Below, piece by piece: positions 1 to 6,287 of a stretch of 11,393 nucleotides of DNA (positions within the stretch are counted from its first letter, which is position 1; every line of letters starts with the position of its first letter). A model generated the notes under the pieces. The model saw only the letters and a list, made by a program, of their open reading frames with translations, was not told where the DNA came from and did no database searches. This stretch comes from Alphaproteobacteria bacterium (GTDB taxonomy: Bacteria > Pseudomonadota > Alphaproteobacteria > VGEJ01): assembly GCA_016869335.1 (NCBI GenBank), contig VGEJ01000057.1:1-11393 (forward strand). Reading direction: 5' to 3'. A program made the translations under genes and the position numbers.

Positions 1-1
1 C

Positions 2-73
2 GACGGCTCGGGTAAGCTTGGGGTAAGCATGGGTAAGCGCAATCGCAAGAGCTGGATCGTATCACACCGGTAA
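2..73 (+). CDS. possible C-terminal end of a truncated basic protein
   Basis: The frame starting at base 2 is open for 23 codons and stops with TAA at 71-73. The final 14 residues, from the Met codon at 29, read MGKRNRKSWIVSHR, a basic tail. The frame enters from outside the window, so no start or domain can be seen. The DNA contains three copies of GGGTAAGC, at 10-17, 21-28 and 31-38. The base composition becomes AT-rich straight after the stop, which fits the end of a gene. I do not recognise the protein, and an open stretch this short can arise by chance. Confidence 0.2.
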   Translation, partial: DGSGKLGVSMGKRNRKSWIVSHR

Positions 74-111
74 GGGGTTCGATCAGATATGTCCGTTATA
101 TCATACTGTTA
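74..111. other. AT-rich spacer before the left repeat
   Basis: This stretch is clearly richer in A and T than the rest of the window. It includes a small inverted repeat, GATAT at 86-90 and ATATC at 98-102, and TATA-like words near 98-116. It could hold a promoter pointing into the left tRNA-derived repeat, but I cannot assign a convincing -35/-10 pair. The right repeat lacks a matching upstream sequence. Confidence 0.25.
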
Positions 112-206
112 TAAGGATAGCGCGTGCCCAGACGAAGTTCGGAGAAATCGCGTTACCACGACTCTTAATCAGCGGGTCCCAGGTTCGAGTCCTGGTGCGC
201 CCACCA
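112..206 (+). repeat. 95-bp direct repeat, left copy, with tRNA-Lys-like 3' half
   Basis: This copy aligns without gaps to 2366-2460 and matches at 87 of 95 positions. Its last part looks like the 3' half of tRNA-Lys(CUU): loop CTCTTAA at 162-168, T arm CCAGG-TTCGAGT-CCTGG, acceptor 3' strand TGCGCCC, then A and CCA. The matching 5' acceptor strand (GGGCGCA) and a D arm are absent, and the anticodon stem pairs poorly, so it is not a working tRNA. The 5' half carries an imperfect hairpin, CCAGAC-GAA-GTTCGG. Possible identities are a tRNA-derived dispersed repeat or a footprint of tRNA-targeted integration. The repeat and the T arm are directly visible; the origin is inference. Confidence 0.85.
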
Positions 207-331
207 CCAAAATCAACGGGTTATGGGCGAGCCCGCATTCGTCAACCTACGTGTTGTTGCTTGCCGCGGCGCTTGTGACCCACGGAATCAGCCTTGTGTC
301 GACGGCGGTGACCGCGCAATCGGCCGATCTG
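207..331. other. spacer between left repeat and pabB-pabC stop codon
   Basis: I see no gene I can support in these 125 bases. They lie downstream of the minus-strand pabB-pabC gene, but I found no hairpin followed by a T-run that would act as its terminator. Reading frames that cross this stretch continue antisense into the pabB-pabC gene and are best read as by-products of high GC content. Confidence 0.5.
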
Positions 332-2146
332 TCACGCGCCGAAAGCGCCGGAACGACCAAGCGGCATCCGGTCCGCGGCCGCGCCCGCGATCATGCCCCG
401 CAGCGCATTGCCGAACCAAACGCGTCCCGACGCCAAATCGCGGGGCCGCAACATCCGCTCAGCCGCCCGGCCGCTCAAGATCAACTCGCGTCGCAAACAC
501 CCGTCGAGCAAGCCGCACGAGAGCGGCGGCGTCAACCAAACCCCGTCGCGCTCGAGGAACAGGTTCGTCCGGCTTCCCTCTGTGACCTCGCCGCGCTCGT
601 TCACGAACACCACCTCGTCGCATCCCGTCACGGCTTTCTCCACGGCGAGCGCCTCGTCGTAGAAGCCGCGATCGGTCGTCTTGTGGTAGAGCCGCCAATC
701 TCCGCTGACGACCGGCTCGCGCGCGAAGGCATACCTCCAAACGGCGTCGGGTCCCGGTAGAGCGAACGGCTCCGTCGTCACCTCCACATCGCCGTTGGGT
801 CCGAGCGTGAGCCGTACACGCAGCACTCCGTCGCCACCGGCGACGGCGCCTGCAAGCGAACGCGCCACGGCGGCGTCATCGAACGGGAAGCCGAAATACA
901 CGCACGAACCCTTCAGACGCGCGAGGTGATGCGCAAGCAAGTGAAAGCCGTCGCCCGCAGTCCATCGCAGAGTCTCGATCAGCCGAAACGGCACCGCCCG
1001 CTCGGTGAAGAACCGCGCCTTCACCAAGCACTCGGCGTATTCGGCGCTGGGCTCGGAGTCCCAAACGATCCCGCCGCCCACGCCCATTTCGGCCGCGTCC
1101 GGCCGCATGACGAGCGTGCGAATCGCTACGTTGAATGCCATGCGTCGGCGCGTGACGAATCCGACCGCACCGCAGTACACGCCGCGCGGCTCGTCTTCGA
1201 TCTCGCGGATGACTTCCATCGCCCGAATCTTCGGCGCGCCCGTCACGGACCCGCACGGGAACAATGCCGGCAGCACACGCGCGAGCGACGGCGGTCCTGC
1301 AAGCTCCGCGTCGATGCCGGACGTCAGTGTGTGGAACCGCGGATAGGTTTCGACCGTGAAGAGGTCGCTCACCTGCACGCTGCCCGGCCGCGACACCCGC
1401 GCGAGATCGTTGCGCAACAGATCGACGATCATCAAATTCTCGGCGCGCTGCTTCTCGTCCGCGACCAGCGCTTGACGCCGCAAGGCATCGCCCGCGATGT
1501 CGGGCGCGCGCGCGACGGTGCCCTTCATCGGCCGTGCCGCAATCTGTGTTCCGGTGACGCGGAAGAACAGTTCGGGCGAGAACGACAGAATGTCTTCATC
1601 CGCAAAACGCAGGAACGCGCACGCGCCCGCGCGCGACGTCTCGCGCAACGCGGCGTACGTCGCGAACGCGTCGCCCGCACCTGCCGTCTTCAGTTTGAAC
1701 GTGAAGTTCACCTGGTAGACGTCGCCAGCACCGATCAGGTGGCGCACTCGTGCGACCTTTGCAGCGTGCGCGGCTTCGTCGAGCGCGGGCCGCACCTCGC
1801 CCGCCAGCGGTGCCCCGCGCGAGCGCGAGGCAAGCCAAGCCGCTCGTTCCCCGGCGGACAAGCGGCGCCGCTTGCCGAACAGGTGAAACCTCAGCAACGG
1901 CCGCCCCGTCCGGGGCATGAGCGGCCGCAGGCGCGGCTCGAACGCATAACCGAGTTCGTAACTGCACACGCCTGCGGCGGCACGTCCGCGGGCCGCCGCC
2001 GCATCGATCGCCGTCAGGGCAGCGGCAAAATCCTCGATCCCGTGCGCTTCGATCAATTCTTCGGCGCCCTCGAACAGAAGCGCCCCACGATCGCCGTAGG
2101 TGGCATCGTCGAAAAGGGCGAAGGGCTCGTTTTCCGCGGTAAGCAT
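332..2146 (-). CDS. pabB: fused aminodeoxychorismate synthase component I / 4-amino-4-deoxychorismate lyase (PabB-PabC type)
   Basis: A cytosolic folate-pathway enzyme of 604 residues. The N-terminal ~380 residues form a chorismate-binding domain that aminates chorismate. The C-terminal ~220 residues form a class IV PLP aminotransferase-fold lyase that releases p-aminobenzoate and pyruvate. PMKGT at 206-210 carries the Lys typical of PabB, where anthranilate synthase has PIAGT. FPCGSVTGAPKIRAMEVI at 296-313 and the GGGIVWDSEPSAEY stretch near 357-370 are standard signatures. In the lyase half, YHKTTDRGFYD at 487-497 holds the PLP Lys (K489), and NERGEVTEGSRTNLF (516-530) is the family signature. 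I chose the ATG at 2146. A GTG at 2194 would add 16 residues unlike the family, and neither start has a clear ribosome site. The glutamine amidotransferase subunit (PabA) is not in the window. The gene stands alone between two direct repeats. Confidence 0.9.
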   Translation of the reverse strand: MLTAENEPFALFDDATYGDRGALLFEGAEELIEAHGIEDFAAALTAIDAAAARGRAAAGVCSYELGYAFEPRLRPLMPRTGRPLLRFHLFGKRRRLSAGERAAWLASRSRGAPLAGEVRPALDEAAHAAKVARVRHLIGAGDVYQVNFTFKLKTAGAGDAFATYAALRETSRAGACAFLRFADEDILSFSPELFFRVTGTQIAARPMKGTVARAPDIAGDALRRQALVADEKQRAENLMIVDLLRNDLARVSRPGSVQVSDLFTVETYPRFHTLTSGIDAELAGPPSLARVLPALFPCGSVTGAPKIRAMEVIREIEDEPRGVYCGAVGFVTRRRMAFNVAIRTLVMRPDAAEMGVGGGIVWDSEPSAEYAECLVKARFFTERAVPFRLIETLRWTAGDGFHLLAHHLARLKGSCVYFGFPFDDAAVARSLAGAVAGGDGVLRVRLTLGPNGDVEVTTEPFALPGPDAVWRYAFAREPVVSGDWRLYHKTTDRGFYDEALAVEKAVTGCDEVVFVNERGEVTEGSRTNLFLERDGVWLTPPLSCGLLDGCLRRELILSGRAAERMLRPRDLASGRVWFGNALRGMIAGAAADRMPLGRSGAFGA

Positions 2147-2230
2147 GGCGGTTGATCGGGCATGGCGCTTGACGGGGCGTCGGTATCCGCCCACTTGCGT
2201 GGGCCACGTCTATAGCGTGGAATCGGTGCG

Positions 2231-2368
2231 ATGTCGCGACCAAGGCCGTTGGCGGCGGCGGGCTACTTACCCACAGCGGTGGTCATCGCGAGTCTTCGTC
2301 CGGGCGAGTTGTTCCATATCGACATCAAGAAGCTCGGCCGCTTCGATTTCGCCATCAACCGCGCCTAA
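2231..2368 (+). pseudogene. IS481-family transposase relic
   Basis: The frame from the ATG at 2231 encodes 45 residues and stops with TAA at 2366-2368. Residues 24-40 read LRPGELFHIDIKKLGRF, which matches the strongly conserved start of the IS481-family DDE catalytic domain (usual form RPGELVHIDIKKLGRI, where the Asp is the first catalytic acid). A full transposase is about 300 residues or more. Here only the piece around that Asp remains, with unrelated sequence before it and a stop soon after. The stop codon is also the first three bases of the right 95-bp repeat, so a recombination event may have cut the element there. The family call rests on this motif alone. Confidence 0.65.
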
Positions 2369-2460
2369 GGATAGCGCGTGCCCGGACGAAGTTCGGAGAA
2401 ATCTTGCTCCAACGACTCTTCATCGGCGGGTCCCAGGTTCGAGTCCTGGTGCGCCCACCA
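2366..2460 (+). repeat. 95-bp direct repeat, right copy, with tRNA-Lys-like 3' half
   Basis: This is the partner of the repeat at 112-206. Three blocks are identical between copies: the first 18 bases, the 19 bases after the first mismatch, and the last 35 bases, which hold the T arm and the acceptor 3' end with CCA. Seven of the eight mismatches lie at offsets 38-59, corresponding to the anticodon-arm region. The 5' half forms a better hairpin than in the left copy: CCGGAC-GAA-GTTCGG, six pairs including one G-U. It lacks a matching 5' acceptor strand and a D arm, so it is not a functional tRNA. It lies between the transposase relic and the end of the leftward aromatic-catabolism operon. Confidence 0.85.
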
Positions 2461-2491
2461 ACGTCTTCGAGGAGTTACGGCGAGGTCGGGC

Positions 2492-2521
2492 GCGGTCGGG
2501 CGGACGCTCGATGCCGACCGC
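2492..2521 (-). terminator. GC-rich hairpin downstream of the leftward operon, weak terminator candidate
   Basis: GCGGTCGG at 2492-2499 is perfectly complementary to CCGACCGC at 2514-2521, giving an 8-bp stem with a 14-base loop. It lies 17 bases past the stop codon of the last leftward gene, where a terminator would be expected. No T-run follows in the minus direction, so it is not a classic intrinsic terminator. It could act as an RNA 3'-end stabiliser or be a chance feature of GC-rich DNA. Confidence 0.25.
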
Positions 2522-2538
2522 CCGCGCCTAAGCGCCGC

Positions 2539-2892
2539 TCAGTCGGTGCGCTCGCCATGCGCGGCCATGAACCGCGCCTGATCGAAGCTGTTGGGCACCT
2601 TGTTGGCGCCGCCATAGAGCTCGACGTGGGCGGCGCTCTCGGCGAAGGCGAGCGCGAGGTGGTAGAGCGGCCTGGCCTCGGCCGGAAGCCCATGCAATGG
2701 AAACTCGTCGAGGTAGGCGAGCACCTCGGGCATCCGCGGCAGCATGGCGTCGTAGAAACGCCGGAAGTCCTCCGCGTGGCTCGCCCAGCGCTTGGCCGAG
2801 CGCGCATTCTCGCTCGGCAGCGCCCATGCCGTGACGAACGGCTCGAGGGCCGCGAACTGCACCGGAAGCGCCGCCACCGCCGGCATCCTCAC
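2539..2892 (-). CDS. uncharacterised 117-residue protein coupled to Rieske oxygenase
   Basis: I do not recognise a named family. The protein looks mostly helical and soluble, with no signal peptide or membrane segment. It has a Leu/Ala-rich N-terminus (PVQFAALEPFVTAWALP), a central Arg- and acid-containing stretch with paired aromatics (DFRRFYDAMLPRM), and a C-terminus with VELYGGANKVPNSF. Its GTG start overlaps the TGA stop of the Rieske gene (GTGA), so the two are probably co-translated and may be partners. It is too short and too helical to be the usual NTF2-like beta subunit (about 160-180 residues). An ATG two codons downstream (2884-2886) is an alternative start. A role as an oxygenase accessory protein is inferred from context only. 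Confidence 0.7.
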   Translation of the reverse strand: MRMPAVAALPVQFAALEPFVTAWALPSENARSAKRWASHAEDFRRFYDAMLPRMPEVLAYLDEFPLHGLPAEARPLYHLALAFAESAAHVELYGGANKVPNSFDQARFMAAHGERTD

Positions 2893-4139
2893 GCCGCCCG
2901 CATGTAGCGGTCCCAGTGGTGATGGGTGTTGCGGATCATGATCTCCTCGTCCATCAGCACGATCTCCTCAAGCACGCCGGAGCTCAGCGCGGCATGCGTG
3001 TCCTCCATGGTCGAGGTGTCCTCGAGCCAGCCGTTGCGGTGATAGGCGGTGGTGTGGGCGATCGCGATCCGCTCGCTCGCGCTCTCCGGCGGGCGGAAGT
3101 AGTTGGTGCCCTCCCAGAGCGTCTGGCCGACCGAGAGCGGCCAGAAGTGGTGCGTGAAGTAGGTCATGCCCGGGTAGCCGTTGCCGGCCGAGAGATGGAG
3201 CAGCATGTTCGGGAAGATCACCGGGAACTCGAACAGGAAGTCGGTGCGGCGCTCGTGATTCATCGTCGGTGGGATCTCGTGGAGGCGCGGGCGGTGACGC
3301 TCGCTGCGGTGCAGCACCTCGCGAAACAGCGCGCTCGCCGGGGAGGGCTCGAGGCCCGCGATGGGGAGCACGAAGAACGCCGACGTCGAATGCGGGCCGA
3401 ACAGCCGGAAGTCCTTGTGCTCGAAACGCATCAGGTTTGGCGAGGTGCCGGAGTGGATCGTCGAAACGTGGTAGCCCTCCGAGAACGCGTGGAGCGAGAC
3501 CTTCCAGTTGCAGTTGAGCACCGCCGAGTACTTGTAGCGTGCCGTCGACTCGCCATAGGGGTAGCCCGAGAAGTGCTCGCCGAAGCCGCCGAGGTAGTCC
3601 GTCAGCGACTGCTCCGGCTCGGCCGCCAGGTTGACGAAGATGAAGCCCTCCCAGACCTCGCAGGCGATGGGCCTAAGCCCGAAGCATGCCTTGTGGAGAT
3701 CGGCGAAGGCTTCCTCTCGCGGGATCGAGCGCACGGCGCCAGCGGTCTCGAACACCCAGCCGTGAAAGCGACACGTCAGAAGGTTGGCGCGAGCCCGGCC
3801 GAAGGTCTCGTTGCCGCTTTCCGGTATCACCTTGTTGCCACGATGCGGGCAGATGTTGTGAAACGCGCAGATTTCGCCCCCGGGGCGGCGCACAAGGATC
3901 GCTGAGGTCCGCGCCACATCGAGGCGCTTGACCTTGTAGTCGCCCGGGTTGGCGATCTCCTCGACGCGGCCGACATTGAGCCAAACCCGCTTGAAGATCT
4001 TTGTGCGCTCCTGCTCGAACAGCGCCGGCGAGATTATGGGTTCGACGGGCAGCGGCCCGGTGCCGAGTTCGGGATAGCGCGAGGTCCACGGCATACGTGC
4101 GGCGATCGTGCCGGTCGCGCGCGCGGATCCAGGTTTCAT
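2889..4139 (-). CDS. Rieske non-heme iron ring-hydroxylating oxygenase, alpha subunit
   Basis: A cytosolic terminal oxygenase of 416 residues, a usual length for the family. It uses O2 and electrons from a partner reductase to hydroxylate an aromatic or related substrate. The Rieske [2Fe-2S] ligands are C97 and H99 in CPHRG and C123 and H126 in CRFHGW. The mononuclear iron site is H224 and H229 in EGYHVSTIH with an acid from TMEDTH (D380); E221 sits at the bridging position between the two centres. The ATG at 4139 is chosen because a GAGGAG ribosome site lies 9 bases upstream and family-like sequence begins after it; the frame stays open further upstream only by chance. It follows the ketopantoate-reductase-like gene by 35 bases and overlaps the next small gene. 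The substrate cannot be read from sequence, and no reductase gene is present nearby. Confidence 0.92.
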   Translation of the reverse strand: MKPGSARATGTIAARMPWTSRYPELGTGPLPVEPIISPALFEQERTKIFKRVWLNVGRVEEIANPGDYKVKRLDVARTSAILVRRPGGEICAFHNICPHRGNKVIPESGNETFGRARANLLTCRFHGWVFETAGAVRSIPREEAFADLHKACFGLRPIACEVWEGFIFVNLAAEPEQSLTDYLGGFGEHFSGYPYGESTARYKYSAVLNCNWKVSLHAFSEGYHVSTIHSGTSPNLMRFEHKDFRLFGPHSTSAFFVLPIAGLEPSPASALFREVLHRSERHRPRLHEIPPTMNHERRTDFLFEFPVIFPNMLLHLSAGNGYPGMTYFTHHFWPLSVGQTLWEGTNYFRPPESASERIAIAHTTAYHRNGWLEDTSTMEDTHAALSSGVLEEIVLMDEEIMIRNTHHHWDRYMRAA

Positions 4140-4148
4140 GCGTCGAAT

Positions 4149-4154
4149 CTCCTC
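4149..4154 (-). promoter_or_regulatory. ribosome binding site of the Rieske oxygenase gene
   Basis: GAGGAG on the minus strand, 9 bases before the ATG at 4139. It decides between this start and a frame that remains open 136 codons further upstream into the preceding gene. Confidence 0.7.
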
Positions 4155-4174
4155 ATCGTACGGGGTACCGTGCC

Positions 4175-5095
4175 TCACCCGTCCTGGCGCACAAGGGGGG
4201 CCAGCACGGCGTTGAGCGTGTCGCACACGGGCGTCGCCACGCGCCGCTCCGCGCCGAGCCGCGATACCGCGCCCGACAGCCACGGCACCTCGAGCCGGCC
4301 GCCGCGCTCGAGATCCTGGAGCAGCGAGGTCTTCATGTCCTTGGGCATGCCGTCCGCGATCGCCAGGGCCCGCGCCGCTGCGTCGTCGGCTAGCGCGACG
4401 CCGCCGGCGCGCCCGACCGCGACGGCCTCCGCGATCGCCTGGCTCAGCGTGGTGCGCAGGAGTGACGAGGCAACCACCGCGCCCACGGTGCTGCGCGCCG
4501 CCGCCGTCACCGCCGCCAGCGGCGCGAGCAGAACGAACTTCTCCCACACCGCGCGCGCGATGTCCGGTGCGATGGTCGCCTCGATCCCGGCGCCGGTCAG
4601 TGCCGCGCGGATGGCTTCGCAGCGCGGGCTTGAGCGGCCGTCGGCCTTGCCGAATACGACACAGCAGAAACGCCCGGTCTGCCGGATCACGCCTGGCGCG
4701 GCGATGACCGCGGCGACGTAGGCGACGCCGCCGAGGGCGTGTGCCGGCGCCGCTTGCGTCTGCAGGAGGTGCAGCGCTTCGACCCCGTTCATCAATGGCA
4801 GCACGGCGGTGCCTGGTGCGAGCAGGGGGCGACAGGCGCGGGCGGCGGCCGCGGCGTCCCAGAACTTGACCGCGAACACGACGAGATCGACCGGGCCGAT
4901 CTCGGCCGGCCGATCCGTCGCCTGTGCGGGGGACAGCGTGAAGTTCCCGCTCGGGCTCTCGATGCGCAGCCCAGCGGCACGAATCGCCTCGAGGTGCGCG
5001 CCGCGCGCCAGGAAGTGCACGTCATGCCCGCTCTGCGCCAGCCGTGCGCCGATGATACCGCCGACCGCGCCGGCGGCCATGACCGCGACACGCAT
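4175..5095 (-). CDS. ketopantoate reductase (PanE/ApbA)-family NAD(P)H oxidoreductase
   Basis: A cytosolic protein of 306 residues with an N-terminal Rossmann fold and a C-terminal helical domain. The family reduces 2-keto acids such as ketopantoate with NADPH. Visible signatures are AAGAVGG at 7-13 (nucleotide loop), AVKFWD with K77, NGVE near N103, WEKF with the catalytic-type K186, and TSLLQDLERGGRLEV at 256-270 with S257 and E269. The first Gly of the GxGxxG loop is Ala here, a mild departure from the usual GAGAVGG. Its ATG overlaps the stop of the luciferase-like gene (TGATG), so it is in the same operon. It sits among aromatic-catabolism genes, not pantothenate genes, so it more likely reduces or oxidises a pathway intermediate than ketopantoate. 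That role is inference, and I give no gene symbol. Confidence 0.85.
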   Translation of the reverse strand: MRVAVMAAGAVGGIIGARLAQSGHDVHFLARGAHLEAIRAAGLRIESPSGNFTLSPAQATDRPAEIGPVDLVVFAVKFWDAAAAARACRPLLAPGTAVLPLMNGVEALHLLQTQAAPAHALGGVAYVAAVIAAPGVIRQTGRFCCVVFGKADGRSSPRCEAIRAALTGAGIEATIAPDIARAVWEKFVLLAPLAAVTAAARSTVGAVVASSLLRTTLSQAIAEAVAVGRAGGVALADDAAARALAIADGMPKDMKTSLLQDLERGGRLEVPWLSGAVSRLGAERRVATPVCDTLNAVLAPLVRQDG

Positions 5096-6207
5096 CAGGG
5101 GCGCGCCGCCATTCCCTGCCGTGCCCGCTTGTCTGCGATGCCGCGGCGCACCGCCGGCATGACGTGGCGATGGAACAGCTCCTGGGTGCGCATCGCCTTT
5201 TCGGCCGGGATGCCACCGTAGTGGCTGATGATGATGAACTCATCGTACGGGATCAGGTCGTGCAGCGTCAGAAGCTGGCGCGCGATCCTTTCGGGCGAGC
5301 CGATGTACATGATGCCGCGCTCGACGATGTCGCGGTAGCTGACGCTCGCCATCTTGAAGAAGTCATCGCCGGCGTAGAAGTCGAAGCCGCCCTTGCGCAT
5401 CCGCTCCTTGACCGCCTCGCTGCGGTCCATCTCCTTGAGCGGAGATACGTTGTATTCGATGAACTTCGAGGCGTAGGTCTCGGCCTCGCGCACCGCCGTC
5501 TGGTCGTCCTCGGCGAGAAAGATGGCCTTGCCGAAGCCGACGTACGGCGTGGTTCCAGCGGCGGCGCAGGCGTTGAGGTAGGTGCGGTGCGGCTCGACGA
5601 AGATCGCATCGTCAACCGGGCCGCCGATCACGACCCGCCAGCCGCGCTGCCCGGCCTGAACGAAGGTCTTGCTGCTGGTGCCGACCTGAAAGATCGCCGG
5701 ATGCGGCCTTTGCAGCGGCCGGGGTACGACCGAGAGATCCTCGCATGTGTAGTATTTGCCGCGATAGCTGAAACGCTCCTCGGTCCACGCCTTGATCATG
5801 ATGTCGATGCACTCGTGGAAGCGGCCGAGGCTCTCCTCGTAGGGGATGTTCGCCTTCTCCTGCAGCCACGCATGGCCGCGCCCGATGCCGACCTCGAGCC
5901 GCCCTTTGAGCAGGATGTCGGCCTCGGCGATCTCGCCCGCCAGCACCATCGGGTTGTGCAGCGGCAGAACATGGCACAGGGTACGGAAGCGGAGGTTGCT
6001 GGTGCGCTCGGCGAGGATGGCGAACAAGACAAGCGGCGCCACGTTGAGCGCGAACTTGGAGTGGAAGGGATGCTCCAAGGTGGTGAAGACGTCGAAGCCG
6101 GTGCGGTCGGTGTGCTCGGCGACGCGGAGCATGTCGTTGATCAGGTCGGCGTGGTCGCGTCCCGGCGGGCACTGGAACTCGGTGTAGGTACCGAAGCGGA
6201 TGGCCAT
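5095..6207 (-). CDS. luciferase-like flavin-dependent monooxygenase
   Basis: A TIM-barrel protein of 370 residues in the bacterial luciferase-like family, whose members use reduced FMN or F420 supplied by a partner. Family features are the N-terminal strand RFGTYTEFQ, FTTLEHPFHSKF near 39-50, the GRLEVGIGRGHAW stretch near 108-120 that forms part of the flavin site, and the conserved PRPLQRPHPAIFQVGTSS segment. I chose the ATG at 6207: GGGAGG lies 5 bases upstream, and the 14 extra residues from 6249 do not resemble the family. It is the first gene of the leftward operon. No flavin reductase gene is visible. The substrate is unknown; an oxygenation or ring-modifying step beside the Rieske oxygenase is plausible from context. 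Confidence 0.88.
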   Translation of the reverse strand: MAIRFGTYTEFQCPPGRDHADLINDMLRVAEHTDRTGFDVFTTLEHPFHSKFALNVAPLVLFAILAERTSNLRFRTLCHVLPLHNPMVLAGEIAEADILLKGRLEVGIGRGHAWLQEKANIPYEESLGRFHECIDIMIKAWTEERFSYRGKYYTCEDLSVVPRPLQRPHPAIFQVGTSSKTFVQAGQRGWRVVIGGPVDDAIFVEPHRTYLNACAAAGTTPYVGFGKAIFLAEDDQTAVREAETYASKFIEYNVSPLKEMDRSEAVKERMRKGGFDFYAGDDFFKMASVSYRDIVERGIMYIGSPERIARQLLTLHDLIPYDEFIIISHYGGIPAEKAMRTQELFHRHVMPAVRRGIADKRARQGMAARP

Positions 6208-6212
6208 GACGT

Positions 6213-6218
6213 CCTCCC
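6213..6218 (-). promoter_or_regulatory. ribosome binding site of the luciferase-like gene
   Basis: GGGAGG on the minus strand, 5 bases before the ATG at 6207. It supports that start over the upstream ATG at 6249, which would extend the gene across the divergent control region. Confidence 0.7.
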
Positions 6219-6238
6219 ACCGCGCGGCTCCCGCCGCT

Positions 6239-6280
6239 TTTCTCGACAATCGGGAATATTCTCGACATTCTGACGGGAAT
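6239..6280. promoter_or_regulatory. divergent control region with four ATTCYCG-like half-sites
   Basis: The 80-bp gap between the two divergent operons holds four related half-sites: TTTCTCG at 6239-6245, CGGGAAT at 6251-6257, ATTCTCG at 6258-6264 and CGGGAAT at 6274-6280. They alternate in orientation and form two inverted repeats. The inner two abut as the near-palindrome CGGGAATATTCTCG at 6251-6264. The word TTCTCGACA occurs twice, at 6240-6248 and 6259-6267, 19 bases apart. This is the layout of an operator for a dimeric regulator that controls both operons. The regulator gene is not in the window, and I could not fix -35/-10 boxes. Confidence 0.6.
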
Positions 6281-6287
6281 AGGCAAC

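Noticed and set aside
112..206. Functional tRNA-Lys(CUU) gene
   Set aside because: Only the anticodon loop, T arm and acceptor 3' strand fit. The 5' acceptor strand and D arm are missing and the anticodon stem has only two or three pairs.
2138..2148. Shared word GGTAAGCATGG with the left window edge as a duplicated regulatory site
   Set aside because: In this place it is simply the start codon region of PabB-PabC on the other strand; an 11-base match is weak evidence alone.
926..2155. 409-residue plus-strand reading frame
   Set aside because: It is antisense to the well-supported PabB-PabC gene, rich in Arg and His, and without family motifs.
2147..2194. Longer PabB-PabC start at the GTG at 2194
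   Set aside because: The added 16 residues are Arg-rich and unlike the family, and no ribosome site precedes them.
2366..2460. tmRNA acceptor piece
   Set aside because: The T-arm sequence matches tRNA-Lys; no tmRNA-like Ala acceptor (G-U pair) or tag-coding region is visible.
4140..4547. 136-residue N-terminal extension of the Rieske oxygenase
   Set aside because: It is Arg/Gly/Ala low-complexity sequence antisense-free but out of frame with the PanE-family gene on the same strand; a good ribosome site supports the start at 4139.
5164..6273. 369-residue plus-strand reading frame opposite the luciferase-like gene
   Set aside because: It is an antisense by-product of high GC content; the minus-strand frame has clear family motifs, a ribosome site and operon coupling.
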